Below, piece after piece: positions 11,755-22,985 of a stretch of 64,000 nt of DNA (position 1 is its first letter; the number at the start of each line of letters is the position of its first letter). The notes under the pieces are model-generated. The model had not been told where the DNA came from. It made no database searches and saw only the letters and a program-made list of their open reading frames with translations. The translations under genes and the position numbers were made by a program. Origin of the DNA: Ahaetulla prasina (lineage: Eukaryota > Chordata > Lepidosauria > Squamata > Colubridae); NCBI RefSeq assembly GCF_028640845.1, contig NC_080541.1, positions 179,716,502 to 179,780,501 of the forward strand, given 5' to 3'.

Positions 11755-12512
11755 CCCATCAGAAGCAGCTTTGCTCCTGAAATGTTTTGCCCTGTTTTAT
11801 TTCTCTGAAGAAGAGAGGCACGCACTGTCCTTTCCTCTCTGGTTCTCTCTTGTCTTGATCCCCAATCATGGCTGATCCTCAGCACGCCTGCCAGCATCAG
11901 TCTGTGCCATGAGCAGTCTCACTGCATGCCAGGGCTGCAATTTGCTGGAGCAGCTGGTGTTTGATTAACACTTAGCAGAGCCAGAAGAGACTGAGCCGGC
12001 AGTGCTACCATGGAAAAGCAGCTCTCCTCTTGAACCAGATATCCCCCCCCCCGCCTCCTGCCTACCGCTGCCTCTCTTCAGCTACTGTTGAAGCCCTGGA
12101 GCCAGTCTATCTCTTAGCTACGGAGGTGCCTAGCAAAGGCCAAAGATTCCTCATTTTCTAGGTGCCAAGGGTGTACACAGTGTTTTATCTATGCACAGCC
12201 AAATACCACGAGACAACCAGTGAGCAAACATCTATCTCTTCATTTTAAACATTGCAACGAACAGATATGAATCACAAAAAGCCAGCATTGCCATTTGAAC
12301 CACAAGAGTTTTTCCGTATACAGTTCTACGGTTCTGAAATAATAAAATATTTTTTTTTCTTCATTCACAGTGTATCCCACGCTTGAACCAAAGAAAAAGG
12401 GGAAAATAATGAGAAAATCAGAACAAGGGATGTACAATTTAGAAACAAGAATGCCCGTTGGAGCCAACCTGTGAAGCTCTGCATCGAAATTACTTTGGGA
12501 ACTATAATTTTT
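11755..12512. other. Intergenic, no recognised feature
   Basis: Contains a C-run near 12041-12053 and no ORF I recognise. Confidence 0.4.
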
Positions 12513-12596
12513 CTCTCTCTCTCTTCCTCACTCTCTCCCTTCCTGTGTGTGTGTGCGCACGTGCGCACACGTGTGTGTGTGTGTGTGTGTGTGTGT
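12513..12596. repeat. (CT)n tract followed by (GT)n microsatellite
   Basis: A pyrimidine tract at 12513-12541 leads into (GT)n at 12544-12596. The (GT)n is interrupted by the palindrome GTGCGCACGTGCGCAC. The GT part alternates purine and pyrimidine throughout. Confidence 0.9.
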
Positions 12597-12599
12597 AAC

Positions 12600-13900
12600 T
12601 TGACTGAATTTCAGAAACAAAAAAGAATCAAAGATAAGCAAAAAAAAGGAATACAGATTTTTTTTGATACAGATATAGATTTAAAAAATCGAACCCTTAT
12701 TCTAAAGTTAACAATAGTCTACATTATTTCTGTAATCCAATATTATCATCGAATCCCAAGATCAACAATTCGTTTCCTTCAGTTTCTCACAAGAAATCCA
12801 AGAATGGTGACCAAGTGAAAATAAAATTGGTCAAAGTCTTTTCTTTAATCAAAGCTGTCAATTTCACCATCTCCACCAATTCTACCAGCTTCACCATCCA
12901 TTCTTCCATGGTAGATAGTTGTAAGTTCTTCCATCTTTTCCATATAGAACTCTTGCCATTCTTTCACCTATGAAACAAAATTCCATAAGATCTTTCAATC
13001 TGTTCAAAAGAGAATTCCAAAAGAGAAATCTCTGATTTCAGTTGTACATTCACTTTTAAAATCTTCTGAAAATAGCACATATTTAATCCCAATATTTCTA
13101 GCTTTCTTACCTGTCTACCACAAAAAGATGTACCCACAGCTTGATTACATTTCCACCAGGATTTGAATTATACATTTATACATTCTTGATAATATATTTA
13201 GTGATACATTATTTTATGAAAAGTTTTCCTTAAGATTACAATTTAGAATAAATTTCAACCTTTTATTTCACATATTCTCCCAACTCTGTATTATATCTAT
13301 TTTTGCCCATTTTATCACAGCATCTTAATTTGTTCATTCTATTTCCATTTTCAGTAAAGGTTTGTACATCTTAGCAATAATATGACCATCAATAGCGCAC
13401 AATTTTACATCAAATTCAATCTTTCCAAAGTCATAATTCTTCTTATAATATTTAAATCTTTCCATTAGCTCAGGATAGGAGAACCAATGACATATATATT
13501 GTAACCTTCTAATTCCAGATCTTCTCTTGTGGATTCTCGTTTTTAACTTAAATTCTCCTTGAGACAAAGACAGTGCATCAGAATAACTTAACCATTTTTG
13601 TTTGACTATCATTTCTCTTTTAAAAAATGGTTTTTTGGGTGACAACCATAAAGGGAGTTTAGGATACAGTCTTGCCTTAAACATATTCCAAATTTTCAAT
13701 ATGGCACATAAAATGATTTTTTAAATCTACATTAGCCCTAACTCTACTGCACCACAAATAACCATACTAGCCAAATCTTGAATCATCTCTTTCCAAATCC
13801 AATGAAATTCTATTCCCAAAAGTCCCCATTCTTTCATCCATTCTAAATAACAAGCAGTGAAATACAATTTCAAATCTGGTAGTTCTGTAACTTAGTATAT
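12600..13900 (-). mobile_element. L1-like LINE, 3' fragment of ORF2 (decayed)
   Basis: Minus-strand frames contain pieces resembling the C-terminal part of squamate L1 ORF2. One is an open stretch at 13334-13699 with 'ICHWFSYPELMERFKYY' and 'IIAKMYKPLLK'. Further downstream are 'LKENFS', 'SRMYKCIIQILVEM' and a Cys/Trp-containing segment recalling the L1 C-terminal zinc-binding region. Stops and frameshifts separate the pieces. No reverse transcriptase core is present, so this is a 5'-truncated dead copy. The L1 assignment is from memory of the family. Confidence 0.55.
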
Positions 13901-14105
13901 TATATCAGTGCATCCAACTGTGATTTATTCAATTAATCATGGTTAAGTAAACTTTGATTTAGTATAATGTGTGAGCAAGTTTTTAACTGGATCTGAAACA
14001 TAAACTGTAGACTGCTTCTTGAAAAACCAGACTGAATCCTGGATCGGCTGAATACACATATTGCTTTATTTTTGTTTGTTTTAAGCATAGTTTGTTAAAT
14101 ACATC
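13901..14105. repeat. Possible old interspersed repeat
   Basis: Contains 'aatcatggttaagtaaact' and 'agcatagtttgttaaatac' motifs of a kind seen also at 51620-51745 and 55840-55990. Family not identified. Confidence 0.3.
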
Positions 14106-14370
14106 TTTTTTTTTATTTACATTTATATCCCGCCCTTCTCCGAAGACTCAGGGCGGCTTACATTGTGTAAGGCAATAGTCTCATCCTATTTGTATATTTA
14201 TATACAAAGTCAACTTATTGCCCCCCCAACAATCTGGGTCCTCATTTTACCTACCTTATAAGGGATGGAAGGCTGAGTCAACCTTGGGCCTGGTGGGACT
14301 CGAGCCTGCAGTAATTGCAAGCAGCTGTGTTTAATAACAGGCTTCTTACAGCCTGAGCCACACCGCGGCT
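14106..14370 (-). mobile_element. tRNA-derived SINE, tail type A
   Basis: Same family and orientation as 10289-10550. Minus strand: head 'gtggctcaggctgtaagaag', B box GGCTCGAGTCCCACC, shared body, then tail 'gtaagccgccctgagtcttc' with 'ggagaagggcgggatata'. It ends in a T-rich (A-rich on minus) tail. The tail is less mutated than in the 10289 copy. Confidence 0.85.
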
Positions 14371-14388
14371 TCACACATTATGCTAAGC

Positions 14389-14455
14389 CAGTTTTTTTCA
14401 AACTTGCCAACTTTAAGATGTGTGGACTTCCAACTCTCAAAATTCCCCAAGCCAG
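14389..14455. mobile_element. Half of a palindromic hAT element
   Basis: Starts CAGTTTTTTTCAAACTTGCC and continues 'actttaagatgtgtggactt', the left arm of the family at 27495. The right arm is missing. Confidence 0.5.
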
Positions 14456-15104
14456 AATGCAAGTAGATGAATAGGTACCACATATAAAATGTGGGAAGGC
14501 TACAGTGTTTCCTGTTTCGCCATGTGATGCAGAATGATACCATGATCACAGAAATTAGTCAGTCACAATTAGCAGGGTACAACCCGCAGGGAAACCTTTA
14601 CCTTAACTTTATAGCCTTCCATCTAAAGCTATTCCTTAATCTGGATGGGCCAATAGAGAAAGCATGCTTCAGAAAAAATCAAAATTACTCCATAAAATTC
14701 TTTGCTCTTATTTCTTTCAGACTTCCTTCTTTAAAGCCAGTATTGGGCTACTCTCCTATCTAACAGGCTCTGTCTGCACCCTTTCTTTCATTGTTTCAAC
14801 ATTTTGTCTGAAAAGACAATTAAACTGTCAGAGAGAATGAACCGTTCGGTCTGTATCTTCCAGGAGGGAATGATGAAATATGAAGTCATAGCCATCTTTC
14901 TGAAATAGCATGAAGGTTATTGTTACAAACCAGAAATTATCTGCCGTCAGTTCTCAGTACAAAGCTGGAAGTGCAAATGCTTAGGGCAGAAACGTCATAT
15001 ATTTTCTGAAGTCTTCTTAATGTAAAATCGATGACAAATTAAAGTTCCCAACACATCCTACATTAATTAATTTTTATCTTATTCTGGATTCTAGCCAAGT
15101 TATG
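14456..15104. other. Intergenic, no recognised feature
   Basis: No repeat or gene supported. Confidence 0.4.
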
Positions 15105-15277
15105 TGTTTATGGAGATTCTTAGTCATCCAGGTCATGGAGTGATTTGAAACAGGGTTAAAAGAGGCCATCTATGTTAAAATTGAACAGCCCACTCTCAAC
15201 AGAGAGGGAGGAATATGACATCTTCTATCTCCAGTCTACAACACAGTCCTTTCTACTGTTCCAAGAAGGCTCCACAC

Positions 15278-15730
15278 CAGTAGTGGGTTCCACATACTTT
15301 TGCTACTAGTTTGGAACTGTGAGTGCGAGTGGAGCTTCTGCGCATGCCCATGTCCTCCCGATCAGCTGGGCCTCGGGAGGCATGCACAGAGTGCCAGTGG
15401 TGATGTCCAGGTGGGTGGGTGGAGCATCCCTACACCAGTAGTAGGATTCAAAATTTTTTACTACCGATTCTGTGGGCATGTCTTGGTGGGTGTGGCATGG
15501 CTTGGTGGACATGGCAGGGGAAGGATACTGTAAAATCTCCATTCTCACCCTACTCCAGGGGAAGGTTACTGCAAAATCCCCATTTCCTCCTGATCAGCTG
15601 GGACTCGGGAGGCAGAGAATAGATGGGGGCGGGGCCAGTCAGAGGTGGTATTTACCAGTTCTCCGAACTACTCAAAATTTCTGCTACCGGTTCTCCAGAA
15701 CTGGTCAGAACCTGCTGAATACCACCTCTG
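15278..15730. mobile_element. hAT-type element, about 453 bp
   Basis: Right end TGAATACCACCTCTG (to 15730); left end CAGTAGTGGGTTCCA. Flanks are CTCCACAC (15270-15277) and CTTCACAC (15731-15738), matching at 7 of 8. A second internal left-type end CAGTAGTAGGATTCA at 15436 suggests either a tandem or a nested structure. The interior at 15640-15730 is the inverted form of the block found in the 11277 element. Confidence 0.7.
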
Positions 15731-15841
15731 CTTCACACCCATTTGCACTACTCAGGTTATCCTGACAACATAGATAAACCTCCAGGTGGCCTCAACAACT
15801 CTCTAAAAGAATGCGAATAACCAGCTGTCTGCAAGGACTTT

Positions 15842-18310
15842 AATCGGGACAGTGGCTAAATGATCTGGAGTTAGGGGAATTAATATCTCAACCCCTGTCA
15901 TGGTCAGATCATTCACTCCTTCAGCTAGACTTTCGGACCACTACACTTCACCGCAGGGAGACGGAACCGGTTCAATGGTTCCGTCCCAGGCGCCTGATGG
16001 ACCCTGAGAGGTTTCTGATGGAGCTTGGGCCATTTCCGAGGGATTTAGCCCACGGCTCAGCTGAGGAACTGGCGGCCGCCTGGGAGGAGGTGGCGGCTGG
16101 CGCCTTAGACCGCGTCGTGCCTTTGCGGCTTCTGATCCGGCGACGAACTCGACCAGCTCCTTGGTATAACGAGGAGCTGAGAGAGATGAAGCGCCGGAAA
16201 AGAAGCCTAGAGAGCGCTTGGAGGTCCAGCCGCTCCGAACCTGACCGAACACTAGCGAGGTCATATATTCAGACCTATCTAGTGGCGATCAGGGCAGCGA
16301 AACATAACTATTTCTCCGCACTCATCGCATCGGCAGATAATCGCCCAGCCACCCTGTTTAGGGTGACCCGCTCCCTGCTTACGCAGGAGGCTCGGGAGGA
16401 CCCCTTACAGGGACGTGCTGAGGATTTTGTACAGTATCTGTCTGATAAAATCGCTCAGATTCGGGACGGCTTGGACACTGATTGGATAGATCCGGGTGGG
16501 ATGGCGGGGACAAGTCTTGAAAATGTTATCTGGACTGAGTTCGATCCTGTGACTCCTGATGACATGGACAGGTTGTTGGGTAGGTTGAATCCCACCACAT
16601 GTTTATTGGACCCGTGTCCCTCCTGGATGGTACTGGCCACACGGGAGGTTACACGAGGCTGGCTCCTGGGAGTTACCAACGCTTCTTTGTTCGAGGGTGT
16701 TTTCCCCGCCACCTTGAAAGAGGCGGTGGTGAGGCCCCTCCTCAAGAAGCTCTCCCTGGACCCGGCTATTTTAGCGAACTATCGTCCAGTCTCCAGCCTT
16801 CGCTTTTTGGCGAAGGTTGTTGAGAGTGTGGTGGCATATCAGCTTCCTCAACACTTGGAGGAAACTGTCTATCTGGACCCATTCCAGTCCGGTTTCAGAC
16901 CCGGATACAGCACCGAGACGGCTTTGGTCGCGTTGGTGGATGACCTCTGGAGGGCCCGGGACAGGGGTTGTTCCTCTGTCCTGGTTCTATTAGATCTCTC
17001 GGCGGCTTTTGAAACCATCGACCATGGTATCCTGCTGCGGCGGTTGGAGGGATTGGGGGTGGGAGGCACCGTTTATCGGTGGTTCTCCTCCTATCTCTCT
17101 GACCTTTCGCAGACAGTGTTGGCAGGGGGGCAGAGGTCGACCCCAAGGCGTCTTACTTGTGGGGTGCCTCAGGGGTCTGTTCTCTCGCCTCTCCTGTTCA
17201 ACATCTATATGAAGTCGCTGGGTGAGGTTATCCGTGGTTTTGGGGTGGATTATCATCTGTACGCTGATGATACTCAGCTGTACATTTCCACCCCAAACCA
17301 CCCCAACGAAGCCGTTGAGGTGATGGGCCGGTGTCTTGAGGCCATGCGGGTCTGGATGGGGAGGAATAGGCTCCCTTCCAAGACAGAGTGGCTGTGGGTT
17401 CCGGCGTCCCGGTACAGTCAGCTTACACCATCGCTGACTGTGGGGGGGAAAGTACTGACCCCCAGGGAGGGAGTGCGCAACTTAGGTGTTCTCCTGGACG
17501 ATCGGCTGTCCTTAGAGGAACATTTGACAGCCGTCGCCAGGGGAGCATTTTATCAGGTTCACCTGATTTGCCAGTTGCGCCCCTTCCTTGACCGGGATGC
17601 CTTACACACGGTCACTCATGCCCTCATCACTTCCCGCCTGGACTATTGCAATGCTCTCTAGATGGGGCTCCCCTTGAAGAGCACCAGGAGGCTCCAGCTA
17701 GTCCAGAATGCGGCCGCGTGGGTGATAGAGGGAGCATCGCGTTGCTCCTATATAACACCCATCCTGCGCGGCCTACACTGGCTGCCGGTAGCCTTCCGGG
17801 TGCAATTCAAGGTTTTGGTCACCATCTTTAAAGCGCTCCATGGCTTAGGACTGGGATATCTACGAAACCGCCTTCTGCCGCCGATTGCCTCCCAACGACC
17901 CATGCGCTCCCACAGAGCGGGCCTCCTCAGGGTGCCGTTGACCAAACAATGTAGGTTGGTGACCCCCAGGGGGAAGGCCTTCTCTGTGCAGAACCGGCCC
18001 TGTGGAACGAGCTTCCTCTGGGGTTACAACAACTCCCTGACCTCCGGACCTTCAGACGTGAACTGAAGACTTTATTATTTCAGCGAGCTGGACTAGCCTA
18101 AGAATAAAATATTTTAGTTAAATTTTAATCGGTTTTTAATCGGTCTTTACCGTTTTAGTGATTTGGCTATTTTAATATTTAGTTTTAATTGGGTTTTATA
18201 TTGGTTATTTATTATATTGTTTTATTTTAATATGCCTGTGAACCGCCCTGAGTCCTACGGGAGATGGTGCGGTATAAAAGTATGATTAATAAATAAATAA
18301 ATAAATAATA
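15842..18310 (+). mobile_element. L2-clade LINE, 5'-truncated, nearly intact ORF2
   Basis: A 2.5-kb element covering the end of the endonuclease, the complete reverse transcriptase and the C-terminal region, then a 3' UTR. The UTR ends 'gaaccgccctgagtcctac', 'gcggtataaaagta' and an (AAAT)n tail to about 18310. The 5' truncation is at about 15842, where the host repeat sequence stops. GC content and CpG content are far above the surroundings, consistent with a young copy. Confidence 0.85.
15844..18101 (+). pseudogene. L2 LINE ORF2 (endonuclease end + reverse transcriptase), one nonsense and one frameshift
   Basis: Encodes a target-primed retrotransposition polyprotein. The frame is open from the 5' truncation. 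The endonuclease-terminal SDH motif is at 15904-15912, and the first Met is at 15997. Reverse transcriptase motifs follow: ANYRPVSSLRFLAKVVE, LDLSAAFETIDH (about 16990-17025), [14 protein letters not shown] (from 17161) and the catalytic YADD (17260-17271). A TAG at 17659-17661 interrupts the frame just before MGLPLK, where this family usually has Tyr. Reading resumes at 17662 with LQLVQNAAAWVIEGASR and HWLPVAFRVQFKVLV. A frameshift at about 17985-18003 leads into the original last frame, ending LKTLLFQRAGLA with stop 18099-18101. The truncated endonuclease alone makes it incapable of autonomous movement. Clade assignment is from motif resemblance. Confidence 0.85.
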
Positions 18311-18475
18311 AATCCTTCCATTCCCCACCATCCAGTCAGAGCTGAAGAAGCTTCTTGGATGAGAAGCAAAAGGTCTTCAAAGAAAAAACAGAAAATTCAG
18401 TGGCCTCTTGAAAAAGCACCTTTGGGATAACCAAGTTATGCATCCTTCTGACCATGTAGCTTTCCACTGCTATAA

Positions 18476-21466
18476 CAGAACTCCTAAGCATAATCTTTGA
18501 AAAATCTTTCAGGACCCTACCCAACCTATGGTCACTAGCCATGGTCATCCCTATCTCCAAAAAGGGAGACCCCAGCCTTGTCGAAAATTACAGACCAATC
18601 TCTTTATGCTGCATCACCTGCAAAGTAATGGAATCAATCATCAACCAATCCATCTTCCACCTAGAAACAAACAACCTACTCTCTAATAAACAATTTGGTT
18701 TCAGAAAAAAATTACCCTATAATCTACAACTTCTACACTGCAAAAACATATGGACTACAAATCCTGATCAGGGCAAAGCAATAGATGCAATTTACATAGA
18801 CTTCTGTAAAGCCTTTGATTCAGTGGTACATGACAAACTACTTCTAAAACTAAAATCCTATGGCATCTCCAGACCCCTCCATAATTAGATAACCGCGTTC
18901 CTGTCAAACAGACAAGAACTGGTCAAAATAGGGATCACCCTATCAAATCCTGCACCAGTTAATAGCGGTGTCCCCCAAGGTAGCGTTGTAGGACCAACGC
19001 TCTTCATATTATACATAAATGACCTTTGTGATCATATTATAAGTAACTGTGTTCTCTTCACCGATGATGTAAAACTATTTAACACCATCAAAATGCTGCT
19101 ACCCTTCAAAAAGACCTTGTCTTTGTGTCGGAATGGACAAAAAATTGGCTGCTCCAAATCTCAACCAACAAATGCTCTATCTTATACATTGGCAAAAGGA
19201 ATCAGAACCCAAAATACAAACTGAGTGGATATAACCTTGTAGATGACCCTCACTCTGTCAAGGACCTTGGAGTACTCATATCAAATGATAATAATAATAA
19301 CAAGGGACCTTGGAAGGGACCTTGGAGGCCCTCTAGTCCAACCCCCTGCCCAGGCAGGAAACTCTACACCATCTCAGACAGATCATTTTCTTAAAAATTT
19401 CCAGTGTTGGAGCATTCACAACTTCTTTCCTTGATCAGTTTCCACCCATTGCTTCTTGTTCTACCCTCAGGTGCTTTGGAGAACAGCCCGACTCCCTCTT
19501 CTTTGTGGCAACCCCTGAGATATTGGAACACTGCTATCATGTCTCCCCTAGTCCTTCTTTTTATTAAACTAGACATACCCAGTTCCTGCAACCGTTCTTC
19601 ATATGTTTTAGCCTCCAGTCCCCTAATCATCTTTGTTGCTCTTCTCTGCACTCTTTCTAGAGTCTCAGCATCTTTTTTACATCTTGGCGACCAAAATTGA
19701 ATGCAGTATTCCAAGTGTGGCCTTACCAAGGCATTATAAAGTGACACTAACACTTCACATGATCTTGATTCTATCCCTGTTTATGCAGCCCAGAACTGTG
19801 TTGGCTTTCTTAGTACCTGCTGCACACTGCTGGCTCATATCTAAATGGTTGTCCACTAGGACTCCAAGAACCCTCTCACAGGTACTACTATTGAGCAAGG
19901 TACCACATATACGGTACCTGTGCATTTTTTTTTTGCCTAAATGTAGAACGTTACTTTTTTCACTGTTGAATTTCATTTTGTTAGATAGCGCCTGAATTTC
20001 ATTTTGTTAGATAGATCCTTCTGTAACTTGAGCCTATCTTCTGGAGTGTTGGCTATTCCTGCCAGCTTGGTGTCATCTGCAAATTTGATGAGTTCCCCAT
20101 CTATCCCCTTGTCCAAGTCATTGATGAAGATGTTGAAGAGTACTGGGCCTAAAACAGAGCCTTGGGGTACTCCACTGCATACTTCCCTCCATGTGGATGT
20201 AGTTCCATTGAGGACTACACGTTGAGTGTGGTTGGTCAGCCAGTTACGAATCCATCTGGTGGTGGTGCTGTCTAACCCACATTTTTCTACTTTATCTAGT
20301 AGTAGGTTATGGTCTACTTTATCAAATGCTTTACTGAAGTCCAATTATATCGACAGCATTCCTCTGGTCTACTAATTTTGTCACTTTGTCAAAGAATGCA
20401 ATAAGATTAGTCTGGCATGATCTGTTTTTGACAAACCCATGTTGGCTTTTGGTTATTACTTTGTTTGCTTCAGGTGTTCAGTGATTCGTTGCTTGATTAT
20501 CTTTTCCAGAATCTTCCCCGGTATTGAGGTCAGGCTGATAGATCTGTAGTTTCCTGGATCTGGTTTTTTTTCTGTTTTGAAGATGGGAACTACATCAGCT
20601 CTTTTCCAGTCCTCTGGCAGCTCCCCTGTGCTCCAGGATCTTTGAAATATATAGTTCAGTGGTTCTGAGATCTCGTCTGCCAGTTCCTTCAGAACCTTGG
20701 GGTGTAATCCATCTGGTCCTGGTGATTTGAACATGTCTAGAGTAGACAGGTGTTCACTTACCATTTTCTTTCTAAGTGCCAATGCCCTCTGTAACAACAT
20801 CGCCAAAAAGGCATTAAGGGTTGTAAACCTAATCTTGCATAGCTTCTTCTCTGGTAATATTACACTACTAATCAGAGCATACAAAACATTTGCTAGACCA
20901 ATTCTCGAATACAGCTCATCTGTATGGAACCCGCACTGCATATTGGACATTAATACAATTAAATGTGTCCAGAAATATTTCACAAGAAGAGTCCTCCACT
21001 CCTCCGCTTGCAAAAAAATATCTTATGCCACCAGACTTGAAATTTTGGGCTTAAAAATTTTAGAACTACGCCGCCTTCGGTATGACCTAAGCATAGTTCA
21101 TAAAATCATCTGCTACAATGTCCTACCTGTCAATGACTACTTCAGCTTCAACCACAACAATACATGAGCACACAATAGATACAAACTTAAGGTAAACTGC
21201 ACCAAACTCGATTGCAGAAAATATGACTTCAGCAACAGAGTGGTCAATGCCTGGAATGCACTACCTGACTGTGGTTTCATCCCAAACCCCCCAAATTTTT
21301 AACCTTAGATTGGCTACTGTTGACCTTACCCCATTCCTAAGAGGTCTGTAAGGGGCATGCATAAGAGCACCAGCGTGCCTACCGTCCCTGCCCTAATGTT
21401 CCTTTTAATTGTATTCATGCTTATATATATTATCTAATATGTATTTGACAAATAAATAAATAAATG
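18476..21466 (+). mobile_element. CR1/L3-like LINE, split by an antisense CR1
   Basis: Plus-strand reverse transcriptase pieces: NYRPISLCCITCKVMESII, a degenerate 'IDFCKAFDSVVHDKLLLKL' and GVPQGSVVGPTLF with INDL. The catalytic box is changed to FTDD (about 19058-19069, usually F/Y-ADD). An in-frame TAG lies at 18886-18888. The element stops at about 19287 within 'DLGVLISND' and resumes at about 20766 with NALCNNIAKKALRVV, then YSSSVWNPHCILDIN. The 3' end is 'tgtatttgaca' plus (AAAT)n at about 21448-21463. The copy is dead. Exact family (L3, Rex1 or other CR1 relative) is uncertain. Confidence 0.7.
19288..20765 (-). mobile_element. CR1 LINE in antisense, inserted into the preceding LINE
   Basis: Minus-strand frames give [78 protein letters not shown] and the C-terminal [10 protein letters not shown] region. 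These are typical CR1 ORF2 motifs. The 3' end (left) reads 'aagggaccttggaggccc' next to an ATA repeat at 19288-19300. Frame changes near 19755, 19973 and 20345 inactivate it. It is 5'-truncated at about 20765. It carries a 71-bp internal deletion relative to the copy at 35000, and a 21-bp duplication at 19969-20015. Confidence 0.85.
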
Positions 21467-21469
21467 TAG

Positions 21470-22325
21470 CCACTAGAGGTCAGTAATGCATCTCAATCAC
21501 AGAATCTGATTATTTTTTCTGTTTACTTCAAATGTGATCATTAATTCTAAAATCGAAGTTTGAGTTTTAATGAAATGCAGCTGATGAATTACCTAGAAAT
21601 AGTAGTTTGAAAAAATAGTTTGAATCAAGAAGTCCCCAAGATGAATGATATTGGAAATCAACTAGATGGGATTCAGGAACACCATGATTTATTTTCACAT
21701 CTACTGGATTTGTTGGTTTATGAATCACTGCCTGTATGAAACCAGCCACCATGCATTCTAGTAATCTCCCTATTTTAGCATATTCATAAACGTTTTAGGA
21801 TATTTATCTGTAGGTTTCATATCTGTTACAGTTTATCTGTAGCTGGTCTGGTCTTTACTAAACTGCCAAAGAAAAATAGTAGGCAGAGTTTCCAAAAATT
21901 TGGACTTCTTAAATATTTTATTGGATTGGGGTTTAAGGCACTCATTTCAATTCCTACAACTCCCAACCACTTTTGGAATGTAATCCTTAACATTCCATAT
22001 AAATCTGATATTGGTCTGGAAACCAGAAAAATTGCACATTCATAACAAGAGCCAATTCACCTGTTCTTTTCTTATGAAGCAACCCAAGGAATAACTTGCA
22101 CAGCCAAAAGGACATCCTGAATATAGAAACATTAGGTTATATTTTCTTTTTCTTATCATTTCTAAGTAATTCTGTTATATTCTATCCCTTCCATAAGAAA
22201 GATACAACAATAAATGATAAGAGAGAAGCAGAATCCTGGTGCTATTCTATTATACAGTGGAAGTCCCTATTTGTTGCCTGAGGAGTTTCTCTTGCTACAA
22301 CTCTTTTTCATATTTCCTACCGAAA
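21470..22325. other. Intergenic, no recognised feature
   Basis: No repeat or gene supported. Confidence 0.4.
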
Positions 22326-22985
22326 CAGCAGGTGGAAGCTATGGCCAGGATAGCCATTGGTTAGCTTAGGAAGGTCCTCCAGTTGTGCCCTTTCCTGTAT
22401 GAGGAGCCAATGAAGACAGTGACATTTGCCTTTGTTATCTGCGCTAAATTACTATAATTTGCTTTGCATGGCGTTGCCCTTGAAGATGAGTCAGAAGCTG
22501 CAGCTGGTACTGAATGCAGCTACTGCCTATTGACCAACATTTAATGGAACCTATTTTGCCAGTTCTACATTGGTTATCAATAGATTCGAGATCTAAATCA
22601 AGTGCCATAAAGACTTACACAGCTTGGGCTGTTGCTAAGAGACTGTTTCTTTCAAACCAAGGCTACCTGCCCTACAAGTTCTTACAGAGGTTGCTTTGGG
22701 TGTCCATCCAGCAAGGATCAAGAGGATTGGCACTCAGAATATAACCTTCTCAACAGTCATCCCCTCTTTCTGGAACAGCATGCATCTTGAAGTCAGGTCA
22801 TCCCTACCCTTTTGACATTTTGGAAATGGGAGAAGACAGTTTTCAGAGGGGAGAGTTTTAATCAGATGGGGGTTTTAAAATATTTTTATGATATGTATTT
22901 TAATGTATATTTTTAACTTTTTAAAAACCACCCAGAGTTCCTCAGTGGAAAGTATAGACATATCAACCATATATAAATAAGAAAG
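22326..22985 (+). mobile_element. Ancient L2-like LINE 3' fragment
   Basis: Translation recalls the L2 C-terminal region: 'QKLQLVLNAAT', then a decayed 'VLHWLSI' and 'FEI' block. It aligns by eye with LQLVQNAAAW and LHWLPVAFRVQFK of the 15842 copy. The 3' end 'accacccagagttcctca' and 'ccatatataaataag' matches the L2 3' UTR pattern. Multiple stops. Much older than the 15842 copy. Confidence 0.55.

Larger units (their letters stand above)
15105..18440. repeat. Old interspersed repeat split by two insertions
   Basis: Visible pieces are 15105-15277, 15731-15841 and about 18311-18440. The last begins 'aatccttccattcccca' and includes 'agctgaagaagcttcttgga'. Removing the hAT element at 15278-15730 and the L2 at 15842-18310 joins 'ctgcaaggactt' directly to 'aatccttccattcc', which reads as one continuous repeat. 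I remember this sequence as common in snakes and possibly the end of a Penelope-like element, but cannot confirm the family. Confidence 0.5.
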
